A DNA stretch of 20,000 bases from Linnemannia schmuckeri (GCA_029449235.1 JANATG010000017.1:35001-55000); one strand, 5' to 3'; positions 9,846 through 19,400 are shown, counted from the first letter of the stretch. Notes: generated from the letters alone by a model not told the origin. Translations and numbers: made by a program.

Positions 9846-10140
9846 CCTTTCAGGTTGTCGATGAGCCACTTAACAGGGCAACCGGCAAACGCGTCCATGT
9901 TCTCAATGAGCCAATCAAGATGCGATTGCTCGATCCTGCTTCTATGATTGCCGCCCTTAGGCAGCTTATCTATGCAGTTGGTCTGAAAGAAGGTGTTGAC
10001 TATGCTTCTAACAGTAGATACGGGGATGTTGAAGTAGCGAGCTACCAACGCCATGGACTTGCTGTAGTTATGACCAGTTCATTGATCCTTTCCCTAGTAG
10101 TGTTGTCGATTTTGTTCTTCCTCGTTCTGATAGGTGGCAT
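9846..10140 (-). pseudogene. Tc1/mariner-type transposase, N-terminal remnant with frameshift
   Basis: Read on the minus strand from ATG at 10140, the first 22 codons give a basic start (MPPIRTRKNKIDNTTRERIN). The frame is then lost at about 10068-10076. In the next frame the expected continuation GHNYSKSMALVARYFNIP appears, followed by VSTVRSIV and then KGGNHRSRIEQ-HLDWLIE. That order, helix-turn-helix then a GGN-basic linker, is typical of the DNA-binding N-terminus of Tc1/mariner transposases. A single-base loss in the run between CTG and GT explains the break. Similarity stops near 9846, before any DDE catalytic domain, and the following residues are low-complexity. No terminal inverted repeats were identified. 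This is a dead fragment. Confidence 0.7.
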
Positions 10141-10805
10141 ATTGCTATAAGAAATGTGTGAGGGTCTTGTTGAGAGAAAGTGTATGGTATTGGGGAAGAG
10201 GAAAGGCTGTAGAAAATGGCAGCATTCACAGAAGTCGTTGATTACTTTTACGAGATGGGGCAGTGCCATAAAAACGTTGAAGTTATCACAAGGGGGGACT
10301 AAATTGAAATCTGAAGCCAAACATGCCAGAATCCTAATTGTTGTTGCAGAGGACCGTGCATTGGGCCTCACCGTAATTTAGGTAATGTGGATACTGCAGT
10401 TGTAGAAATAGCGAGGCAGCTCGATCTTTTGCTCCTTGTCCTTTCAAAAGACAACCTCACGAAGCAATTGATTGAGTTAGCTGACGCCGTTTATTTCAGT
10501 GTGTATTGCTTGCTTGCGTGTCGTGTTTTAGGGCCCCCTCAATTCCAACAACCTTTCCTACACTCCCTTATTTACAACATCAACCTCTACGATACAACAT
10601 CAGCCTCAACTGTGAGTGTAACAGCCACTCTACCAAGTCTCAACCGAACCCACCTGATTCTGCAACATTGTCTTCTCTAAGCCACACCAAAATACAATTA
10701 TTGCGCTCCTGCGTATTTTGTTCACACGGTGAAGCAAGTTCAATCGGCAAAAAGGGATATCATCAATCACGATTCCAGGGGCGTTCTTGGCACGTATCTG
10801 TTGTT
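10141..10805. other. intergenic, no gene recognised
   Basis: No coding region, RNA gene or clear repeat could be supported here. The open frames that cross it have unremarkable composition and no recognisable motif. The stretch lies between the transposase remnant and the TG tract and may include the lost flank of the transposon. Confidence 0.45.
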
Positions 10806-10812
10806 GTGTGTA

Positions 10813-10853
<41 letters not shown>

Positions 10854-10934
10854 GTGTGTGTGTGTGCGTGTGTGTGTGCGTGTGTGTGTGCGTGTGTTGT
10901 GTGTGTGCGTGTGTTGTGTGTGTGTGTGTGTGTG

Positions 10935-10988
<54 letters not shown>

Positions 10989-11011
10989 GTGTGCGCGTGT
11001 GTGTGTGTGTG

Positions 11012-11066
<55 letters not shown>

Positions 11067-11175
11067 GTGTGTGCGTGTGTTGTGTGTGTGTTGTGTGTGT
11101 GTGTGTGTGTGCGTGCGTGCGTGTGTGCGTGTGTGCGTGTGTGCGTGTGTGTGTGTGTTGTGTGTGTGTTGTGTG
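10806..11175. repeat. long compound TG/TGCG microsatellite
   Basis: About 370 bp of almost pure alternating TG is interrupted at intervals by CG dinucleotides (tgcgtg) and by occasional TTG slips. All three plus-strand frames and at least one minus-strand frame stay open across it, producing Cys-Val or Thr-His repeats that are artefacts. Alternating purine-pyrimidine runs of this kind can adopt Z-DNA. The tract begins about 170 bp downstream of the stop codon of the CRN gene. Confidence 0.97.
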
Positions 11176-11322
11176 TTTTGTGTTGTTGTTTGTTGTTTCT
11201 GTTGCTATTGCTGTCCTTCATTGGAGCTGCGTTTTCGCCTTTTATTTTGCTCTGTCCACTTGCTCTCCTATCAACGTAATTTGTGATGGGGTAATTATTT
11301 TCTTTTCGAGGACTATGCCTTA

Positions 11323-11328
11323 TTTATT
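11323..11328 (-). terminator. polyadenylation signal of the CRN gene
   Basis: The minus strand has AATAAA here, overlapping a second AATAAA-like word, about 18 bases after the stop codon at 11346. Confidence 0.6.
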
Positions 11329-11345
11329 TGTACATGTGGGGTGGG

Positions 11346-14300
11346 TCAGTCATCCCGCAACAAAGGATCAGTTGCCGATCTCGTCATAACTACTTTGGAC
11401 TTTTTTGACGGATTTGCAGTGTGTTCTTCTGTTGCTGATCGCTTATGTTGCTTGAGTCTGTCGAGGAACTTGACATGTCGCTCTGGAAAGATTTGTGGAA
11501 AGTTGTTGTCGTCAATGTTGATCGAGACTCGCTCAAGACCCTCCAGCTCTGGTTCTGGATCAGGCCGGACAACCTGGAACTTGACGACCTCCGCGGGATA
11601 GGTGATGACCATGCTGACATAAACTCCTGTAGGACAATAGTCTTGGAGTCTTGGCGGTTGTTGTGGTTGTGTCGATCCTATGCGATTTGATGACTCCTGC
11701 TCTCTATTCGCCTTTTTGTGTTCCTGAGCTAGATCTTTCACCAGCTTCTCATGTTCCTTGTCCATCTTGCCCTGTATGGTGTTGCTACTGACAGTTGCGA
11801 GCGCCTTCTCAACGTCGCTGCCCTCTAGAACCTGTCGAAGTTTCAACTGGACAAAGACGGGGTATACGTTGCCGTTAATCTTGACATAGAACACAATGTC
11901 GGGTCCAGAAATATGAGGCGCCGGAAAGTAGAATGGAGGGATATCCTGATCCTCTCGCTTGGATCCGTTCTTGACGTGTGCCTCCATGAAGGCGTGTGTT
12001 GAGATGTTCTTGTGCGAAATAGCGAGTTTCGATTGTTGATCGGCGTAACCAACTATCGTCACATCGCCAGCAAGTGATTCGGGAAGTGTATTGCTCCCGA
12101 GGAGAGGCCAAGAGGAAAGAGGCCGATCCTTGAACGTCTCGACGAAGACAGGTGGCATTAATGTCTCCCACATATTGCCATGTACCGTAGCGTTGTTTGA
12201 GTGCAGCATCGCCCTTTCCGCAGCGGCCAAGAGTAGAGGATCCCTCTCTTGGAAGTAAGCTTTGGTCGCTTTGAGGACAAAAGGTTCATCGAGAACCGTC
12301 CTTGCAGTACCTCCAAAGAGTTTGATCCGCCCGAATGCTGCCTCGATAAGGTGTGCTTCGTTTTCAAGCACGATTTCGGTTGCATCCAGCAAGTTGTGGC
12401 GGAAAAGGAACAATCCAAGAGTATCTCTGATGGAAGAGAAAGACTTGAAAAGCTCGGGGTGGTCGGCGATCTTGCGTTCCAGGCTATAATTACGGCCGGA
12501 TAAAAAGACTCGCCGTTTAAGAAAATTACTTTCATTGCGGGGCACAAGTAATGACGTGTATCACATGGTGTGCATATGAAGAGATCTTACCGGTTGAGTT
12601 CTCCGCACAGGTTTCCTCGACGCTCTCGTTCTTTCCAAGATGTGATCATGGTCTCGGTGACGTCGATTACATTCTCCCATGTGTCTGGCACTCCTGTCTT
12701 GATAATTCCCTCGACTATGAGAAAAAATGAAAAAGGAGATAGAATTAGGATCATAAAATAAACACATAAACAAAGAGTTACATGAAAAAGAACGTACTAG
12801 CAGTCGTAATTGGCCGAAAACGGCCAGTAAGCCTCTTGTGGAGCATGTTGACTGCAGCAGGAGGGATTAAGGCGTCCACCATCCTTTTTGAACCGTCATC
12901 TTGTAGCCGCTCCTTCATTCGATCGATAAAAGCCTGTACCGAATCTGGATCTCTCCATCCTGGAAATTCGATATCTAAAAAAGCAAAAAGGTGGTCAGTA
13001 TCGCATGCTGTGGACCATTGTATGAATCTTATTAGGATAGAATAAAAAAGTGCATCACTTACATGGAAAGGTACTCGAACCGTACTCCTTGACGCCATCG
13101 CCGCTGCTCAGTGCCCAATGGAGAGTTTTCATGCTCAATCCTGTCCCGCAGTAAACGATCGTAAGCTCCTTTGGACTGCCGGCGTTCCGAAAGCCATTCA
13201 GCACCGGGGACAACATTGGTCGCGGATCGGTTTCCAGGTAGGAAGAACGGAATTTTGTACTGCCCTTGTCGCTCAGAATCTGAGCTTCGTCCACAACGAG
13301 CCTCAGCTTGGACTCAGCCGGGAAGTTCGGGTATCGGTGACCAGTCAGAAGATCGCGCACCAACAAAAATTCGTCCTGAATGACAGTTGTCAGGACTAGC
13401 TCGAAAAGTGAACGTTCGTTCAGCTTTTTAAACAGCAGCTTGAACAGGTCCATGAAAACATCCTCAAACATGTGAGGACAGACTTGGAGAATGGCCCAGC
13501 TTGCACTTGAAAAGGTCTGCCGGCAATTGGGGACCTGCAAGCAGTATTTGAGGATCAACAGTCGGGACAGAAAAAGTACCAGGGTCATGTTCCTTGCAAA
13601 AGCGGTGTTCTTTTCTGGACCTAGTTCCTCCACTGTTTTTTTGTCAATGTAATCGGAAAGCTGGCTGAGATCGCTTGACCCAAGATCACTCTTTGCCGCG
13701 TTGAAATAGAATCCCCATTGCAAACAAAGCATCTCGATCATCGAGCGAGTTTTCCCGCAGCCGCTGACCCCGAATACGGGGAGATCCTGTGCTTGCATGC
13801 CTTCCAGCTTGCTCAAAAGAACGTTTGACCGAAAGCGCTCAGGAATCGGATCACCCGCGTTCAACGGAGGGTTTGGTAAATCCAGAAAAAGAAGACTCGG
13901 TCCTGAATCCTGGCTGTCAACAACGCCTCGCCGTAGGACTTTGGGCAGCCCCTTAATGCCGGTTGTGGTGATAGCCAATGACTTTTCTCCTCTCACGTAA
14001 GCGTCCAGAAAGAGAGAGGCAGGTGAGTCAGGCGCGAAAAACTTGTTCTCTATTTTGTTGATGTCGACCCTGAGATCCCCTGTTGAGAGATGAGCCAGTT
14101 AGATAACGAAGCAATCTGACCCTGAGATCACCTGTTGAGAGAACCCGTTAGACAACGAAGCAATCAATGCAAACAAGAAAGAGTACAAGAAGCGAGGTCG
14201 ACTGAACTTACCAGAAAGAGGGGTGCCAGGACGAGAACCATCCGAAAGAGAGCCAGGGAGGGGAGTCACAGCTCGAGAAGGGACAGGTGCATGGACTATG

Positions 14301-14723
14301 TTGGTGCAAATGGATGAGTGCTTCAAGTTGGTGCATGGGCAAGAGTCAACGATGCAAACAGCAAGTCACAAAAGACAATAGACGCGTGTGTGCAGTACCT
14401 GGAGGTCGCTGGACGATGACGTGAATTGTCTTTTTCGGCGGTTTGTCCGGAAACACGTCAGAGAGATCGTCTGTCTCATCGAGCTCTTCCTTCGAGGAGA
14501 CGTCGCATAGTGAGATGGCTTTGCGGTCCTTCTTTGGAACGAGAGGGATGGAGACGCGCCAGAGAGCGAGTTTGTCTGCATCAACATCCTGAAAGTCGTT
14601 GGTCTTCTCGGACTTGATGAGCTTCTTGAGGTGATCAACAGTTTTTGATGCGTCGATGTCGACAGAGAATGGCATAGAGTCTCCATCAACAAGACAGAAC
14701 AGGGTCAGGTGATTGTCGGTCAT
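11346..14723 (-). CDS. Crinkler (CRN)-family protein: ubiquitin-like header, P-loop NTPase, REase-like C-terminus
   Basis: Inferred minus-strand exons are 14723-14399, 14295-14212, 14079-13063, 12974-12798, 12714-12591 and 12528-11346, giving about 969 aa with all junctions in frame. The header (1 to about 108) has the DADKLALWRVSIP block and ends with IHVIVQRP, the counterpart of the oomycete HVLVVVP motif. A short Ser/Pro-rich linker follows. The NTPase has Walker A GVSGCGKT (K246, T247), Walker B RLVVDEAQ (D400, E401) and a later YCGTG block. The C-terminal part carries E697, D786 in GPDIVFY and QLK at 803-805, a PD-(D/E)XK-like pattern, plus a Lys/Arg-rich NLS-like segment near the end. 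This is the NTPase-REase architecture described for eukaryotic CRN proteins, which are often nuclear and used in conflict between organisms or genomes. The role here is unknown. The start could also be the in-frame ATG at 14738. No signal peptide is seen. Confidence 0.88.
14066..14166. repeat. 52-bp tandem duplication spanning a CRN splice acceptor
   Basis: Copy 1 (14066-14117) and copy 2 (14118-14166, 3 bp shorter) both contain ccctgagatc-cctgttgaga and gataacgaagcaatc-like words. On the minus strand each copy carries a ctctcaacag acceptor followed by G-GATCTCAGGGTC. The transcript-proximal acceptor (exon start 14131) is out of frame by one base relative to the downstream one (exon start 14079). 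Only the latter continues into the CRN frame. Confidence 0.88.
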
Positions 14724-14739
14724 AGTGTTGCGAAGCATC

Positions 14740-15480
14740 AAGTGAAGAGTAGAGTGAGGGGTGAAGAAAGGGTAAAGGGTGAAAGAAAAAAAAGAAGAGG
14801 AAAGGATGAAAGGGCGTGAGAACGGTGGCAAAGGCGATGAAGGCGTGAAATGATGGCAAAAAGAAAAGGAAGGTGAGGAACAAACAGGAAGCAAAGTCGA
14901 AAAGTGAGCGCGGGAGCGAGGGCGAAGACAATGGAGGTGAAAAAAAGGTGGCAAAAGAAGGGAAAATACGATAAAAAAAGAGTGGGAAAGGTGGCACAGC
15001 AATGAGATGTGGGAAGAGTGAGCGTGGGAGTGACAGAGAAAGGGATAGTGATGGTAAGGTGATGAAGAGGTGTGGGATGGAAAGGGCGATGAAGGTGTGG
15101 TAGTGGTGGCAATAAGGCGAGGTGATAAGAAAGTTATTAGAAACAAAGAAAGAAGTGGGTGGGAGCGACGGCAAAATAACCCGTTACTTCCTATACGGCG
15201 AGAAAATAAATTATGGTGACGTCATCAGCACACGTTTTTTTGCCTTATTGCACCACTCCTCTTTCATCCTTTACCACCCCTCTTTCTTCCTTCCACCGCT
15301 CCCACTCCTTTCATCTCTTCCACAGCAACCTCATCCTCACTCTCACGCCTGTTTCATCAATACATCTATACCCCACTCTCTTTTCGTCACCCACTACACT
15401 CATCGTCATCCTTCTCTTTCCCTTTCTTATTATTCTCTTCCCCTTTGTTGTCTCTTACTTCTTACCTATACACACGCACA

Positions 15481-15558
<78 letters not shown>

Positions 15559-15640
15559 GAACACACACACTCTCTCTTTTCTCACACAAACACATACTCT
15601 TAATTCTCTACATTACGTCCAGTCCATTCCTTCCTTCCTC
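14740..15640. other. strand-asymmetric pyrimidine-rich intergenic region
   Basis: From about 14740 to 15180 the plus strand is strongly purine-rich (G/A). From about 15230 to 15640 it is strongly pyrimidine-rich. Reading outward from the switch point, both strands are therefore C/T-rich. This is compatible with pyrimidine-rich leaders of divergently transcribed genes: the CRN gene starts at 14723 on the minus strand. Large open frames on both strands are low-complexity Ser/Leu/Pro/Phe strings and are not genes. No clear TATA box was found. Confidence 0.65.
15488..15570. repeat. (TC)n-(AC)n compound microsatellite
   Basis: About 25 TC dinucleotides run to 15538 and switch to (AC)10 at 15539-15558. 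After a ga interruption five more AC units reach 15570. Confidence 0.97.
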
Positions 15641-15731
15641 TCGTACTTTGTACCTCCACAATTTGCTACCCTATCAACACAAGGTAAATTGCAGATGTAT
15701 GCTACACTTGCCTCCGCATCTTTTTCGTCTA

Positions 15732-15872
15732 CCCTCTCTGCCCTCTGGCTTTCATTGCTTTTACAAAGTGATGAAGAGATCTCAGGGTCGCAGAGGAACG
15801 GGTTAGTATCGCGGTTATTGCACGAACTTTGGCACGTATCCTGGATACCGGCCTCATGCCCTGCAGTGATCC
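15732..15872. repeat. 141-bp direct repeat, copy 1
   Basis: This 141-bp segment starts ccctctctgccctctggctt and ends ctgcagtgatcc. It recurs at 16017-16158, apparently identical except for one T in a T-run (four here, five in copy 2). It contains the 13-bp palindrome gtatcctggatac. A 63-codon open frame from ATG 15695 runs through this copy, but the extra T in copy 2 breaks the equivalent frame and there is no recognisable protein motif. Confidence 0.95.
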
Positions 15873-16016
15873 GGTCCACGTACTAAATCACCTTGTTAAA
15901 GCATGATGATATTCGCGACAGACGGAAAGGGCGCATTAAACCTATAGGACAAACCTAGAGTGGTTTAAGTGAAGCATTATTTAGTGCTTCGGGAGTGCTG
16001 ACTCTCGTCTTGCCTG

Positions 16017-16158
16017 CCCTCTCTGCCCTCTGGCTTTCATTGCTTTTTACAAAGTGATGAAGAGATCTCAGGGTCGCAGAGGAACGGGTTAGTATCGCGG
16101 TTATTGCACGAACTTTGGCACGTATCCTGGATACCGGCCTCATGCCCTGCAGTGATCC
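16017..16158. repeat. 141-bp direct repeat, copy 2
   Basis: This second copy is in the same orientation, with one extra T in the ctttttac run, and is separated from copy 1 by 144 bp of unrelated sequence. Its downstream edge lies 225 bp before the start codon of the gene at 16384, so it may fall in that gene's promoter. Confidence 0.95.
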
Positions 16159-16383
16159 TGTTCCAGTGCTCAGTTGCATTGCTGTAACACGGGATAAATG
16201 CGACTGGCAATACGAGAACATGTAACATTTTTGAGTTTGTTTACAATCGGCATTTTGAATTCTGTTGACTAACATCCTCATCTGTACCTTGCGGAGTTGT
16301 TGTCTAGGACCATTCACAGGATACTCTTAAATCGGAAGCTCGGCCTTCCCTTCGGAATAATTCACTCCCTTAGTTCCAGCGCA

Positions 16384-18392
16384 ATGTCCAAATCTCAACA
16401 AGACCGACGGCGGGTGGGAACTGCTAAATGGCAGTCGGAATTCGATGCGGACAGAAAAGGAGCAGGGTATTTTCTTTCTCAAACAGGACGGCTATGTTTT
16501 GAACCTACTGGATACATTGCATCTCGCGCCTTGGAGGAAAATCGCGCTTCAAGACTTATTCAAGAATGGGACCGGTGGATACGAGATCTGAAGAGCAGTA
16601 CATATTCCTTTGTTCGAGAGGCCGCAACTGCAACACGTCCGCTCACCATTGAGGATCTGGACCAATACTACCGGAACCGGATAGTTGTACAGCGCGATAT
16701 GGTTGTTCTTGAGAACTCGTCAAAACAGCTTGCGGATGGAGATCAAGAGCTATATTTACGTTTGCAGGAACTTCGACGTAAGCTTAAAGGATTGTATTGA
16801 CCGTTCGAGAGGTCAAGGCGCGCGCTGTTAGGGGGGGTTTTTTTTGCTAACTATGATATGTCCACACTGTATAATATAGAGAGTCAACGATCGTCTATGC
16901 CATCAGCGTCAAAATCAACATCGGTTTCGTCCACACCATCCGCCAGTCGGGACCTTACCACTGCGCCTAGAGATATGCACAGCATTGACTCACAGGTGCC
17001 GACTGATGATCGCACAGTCTCAAATACCCTTCCAAAGCGATCAAGCACACAGCAGAAGAGGAAAGCTTCCGTGTATTTATTGGATCTCAAACCTCCGGCT
17101 TTTCCTCCGCCCAATTCTCCATCAGGATCAAGCATTCATTTAGCCTTCGACAATTTCAGGGAAAAAAGTGAATCCCTAGCAGGAGCTGGCTCACTTGATT
17201 TTGCCACGCATAAAGCAGAAGCTCTGTAAGTTGTGCTATTGCAATTGCATTTTAAAATCCCTCAAGGCTGTTATGATTTGCTGTATTGACTTTAGCCCCT
17301 TGCTTTGCAGTGCGTTGAACGGTATTTGGTTTGTTGGCAAGGTGACACTGGAGTGTTTGGATGCAAAAGAGATCCATAGGGCCATGAGCAAGGAGTACCG
17401 TATATCAGATTACCCGGAAATTGGAGCATTAACGCCCCAAGTTGAGGAGATTCTCCAGTTTGGAACTGAACAGGAGATTTCGGAGGCGATTGATGAGCTG
17501 TGTGCTGCAAACATACCATGGACAGTCAGAAGGGCGCTTAAAGTTTGGAGGCAGCTGTAGGTGAAGAAATAACTAGCTATATGGACGCCAAGGTCATTCG
17601 TACGCGTCCTGACTAATTTTTGTTTATTTCTTTTTTCAGTTTAGACACACTACCGGACGAGCCTAGACGGGACCTGCAGGATGGAGAGCAAACTTTTGTG
17701 AATCGAGTGTTGCAGCCATTTTTGTCGGTGACGTTTTCTGCACGAGGCAACAAGGTGTTGAGGGGGGATATTGAGCACGACTCTGCCAGCGAGGACAAGG
17801 GGGGTCACAGACACGGTGTTCGCAGCGATTTTTTCGTTGTTTTGCCTATTCCCCGCTTGGACTTGTCCTTTGTGAGCCTGGTTGGTGAGGTGAAGCCTCC
17901 TGAGAAGACACAATCGGCGCAGTTGGAACTGAAGGATCAATGGAAGTTGTTTCGTATGATGAAAAGTGAGATTGACTCTCAAATCAAAAAGGGTATACAG
18001 GATCCGGTTGTCTGGGGGTGCCAGGTCTTTGGATATGATATAGCGTTTTATGTGATGGATCAACGGATATCACTCATTAACTGTCTCATGAAAGTGTTTG
18101 CAGGCACGTTACCCAAGTCTGTTGAGGATGTCTCAGGGGTTGGTCGAATAATCTCCGCTTTCTTTTACATAGAGGTGAGTGAGGATCAAATCAAACGTAT
18201 GTGCATGTATTGAAACAAAACTGCACACTAACTGTCCATCTAATCTTTGGCTTGTAGAGCTGTATCACCAAACGTGGACAAGTGCTTGAAAAATCCCCTA
18301 TCTTTTCCCATTCTCCCGATCCACAGTATCATACCCAACCAAATCAAATAACGCCAAAGAAGCACAGGAATTAAACATTTTGGATGTATGAT
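16384..18392 (+). CDS. uncharacterised protein with PD-(D/E)XK-like motif, five exons
   Basis: Inferred exons are 16384-16777, 16880-17225, 17311-17556, 17640-18174 and 18258-18392, giving about 551 aa. The first intron (donor gtaagc, branch gctaac after a T-run, acceptor tatag) removes an in-frame TGA at 16798. Without it the locus would look like two separate ORFs. Other introns are 85, 83 and 83 bp with CTAAC/CTGAC-like branch sites. The N-terminal part (about 1-130) is charged and unrecognised; residues about 130-200 are Ser/Pro-rich and probably disordered. From about 330 there is E345 in DGEQTFVNRVLQPFL, D392 in GVRSDFFVV and E412-V-K414 in LVGEVKPP. That spacing is like a PD-(D/E)XK nuclease core. 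A conserved-looking block WGCQVFGYDIAFYVMD follows. I do not recognise a named family. Read-through of the last intron would end the protein at 18213. An alternative acceptor at 17296 would add five residues. Confidence 0.72.
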
Positions 18393-18756
18393 GTATAGAA
18401 CCCCTTAACTAATAACTTGTTGTCCCTGCTCCTTTTTCCGGATGTGGTGATGTCTCTGTAGTCTAGTTAGTTGCACTTTTACTGTAATATTTGTAAATGC
18501 ACCGCAGATTCTTGTCTCTTTTCACATATTTCTAAGAGACAGAGTAACTGAACTGGCAAGTTTTTCTTTGGTGCACCACAAACTTGTCTTCTTTTTATCC
18601 ACTACTGGTTGAGGGTATTATAGCTATCCTACAATCCTGATTTAGTCTCAAATTAAACACACGTACGCACAGACCATCCCAGGCACGGGTCGAACTGAGT
18701 TTGGGACAACAAAACCCCTTAAAGAGATGATAATTTTAACATATCAAAGGATCATG
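18393..18756. other. intergenic, no gene recognised
   Basis: This is A/T-rich sequence with no supported gene. The last stretch from about 18743 resembles mutated 28S rRNA sequence leading into the exact 28S island that follows. Confidence 0.45.
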
Positions 18757-18792
18757 GCAACGTCGCTATGAACGCTTGGCTGCCACAAGCCA
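18757..18792 (-). pseudogene. 28S rRNA island, 36 bp, antisense
   Basis: These 36 bases are identical to 429-464 of the 28S fragment at the left end of the window, in the same orientation. They correspond to the highly conserved 28S segment whose complement includes cgctatgaacgcttggctgc. Flanking bases from about 18743 (atcaaaggatcatg) are a mutated match to the adjoining 28S. Similarity on the right fades right after 18792. Confidence 0.85.
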
Positions 18793-18899
18793 ATTGTCGC
18801 TCATGCCATTGGTGTGTTTTAGGAACTAAGGAAAGTTGGTTGGTAAGTGTCGCGTACCAGACAATTCCTATCACTTTCTATGATCATGTGATACAGTTA

Positions 18900-19400
18900 G
18901 TCCCTTCCAGCATCCCTTAATTTTTTGAGCACCCCTTGGTCTTCACGACATGCCTTAATTTTCTCAGTATCCCTTGATTTTTCCTGTACCCCTTGATTTT
19001 CCAGTATCTCTTGATCTTTTTTTAGCGCTCTTTGCATTAGGCATGAACCTCTGGCGTTATCCTTTCTTTGGTTGTTTGATATTGTCCTTCGGTGCTGTCT
19101 TTTAGCGTTACCCCTTGATTTATGCCTTGACGCTGTCCCTTGACGCTGTCCCTTGACGCTGTCCCTTGACGCTGTCCCTTGACGCTGTCCCTTGACGCTG
19201 TCCCTTGACGCTGTCCCTTGATGTTGTCCCTTGATTTTCATGCCTTGGTGGTGTCCCTTGATTTTCATGCCTTGGTGGTGTCCCTTGATTTTCATGCCTT
19301 GGTGGTGTCCCTTGATTTTCATGCCTTGACGTTGTCCCTTGATTTTTATGCATTGATATTGTCCCTTTATCTTTCGGTATCCTTCCTCTTCTCAGTATAC
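18900..19400. repeat. minisatellite array, 13-bp and 27-bp periods
   Basis: A 13-bp unit cccttgacgctgt is repeated seven times at about 19124-19214, the first copy with one change. A variant follows at 19215-19227, then five 27-bp units at 19228-19254, 19255-19281, 19282-19308, 19309-19335 and 19336-19362. Each 27-mer (cccttgattttcatgccttg plus gtggtgt) looks like two diverged 13/14-bp units. Older, more diverged cccttgattt words reach left to about 18910 and right to about 19400. Minus-strand open frames across it are periodic by-products (27 bp is nine codons) and are not genes. Confidence 0.93.

Noticed and set aside
10506..11389. Four long overlapping open frames rich in Cys-Val or Thr-His
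   Set aside because: They exist only because the TG/TGCG microsatellite has no stop codons in these frames; composition is not protein-like.
14346..15886. Long open frames rich in Ser, Leu, Phe and Pro on both strands
   Set aside because: They follow pyrimidine-rich low-complexity DNA. Only the part encoding the CRN header (downstream of 14738 on the minus strand) is a real coding region.
15695..15886. 63-codon ORF with a hydrophobic N-terminus that could look like a signal peptide
   Set aside because: It runs through one copy of the 141-bp repeat, and the other copy carries a frame-shifting T; leader and codon use are low-complexity.
14066..16158. The word gatctcagggtcg shared by the CRN exon 3 start (minus strand) and the 141-bp repeats (plus strand)
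   Set aside because: A 13-bp coincidence is expected among all pairs in 20 kb, and the flanking sequence does not extend the match.
18660..18720. Possible tRNA T-arm on the minus strand (agttcgaccc)
   Set aside because: The flanking bases do not pair as a T-stem and I could not find an acceptor stem or anticodon arm around it.
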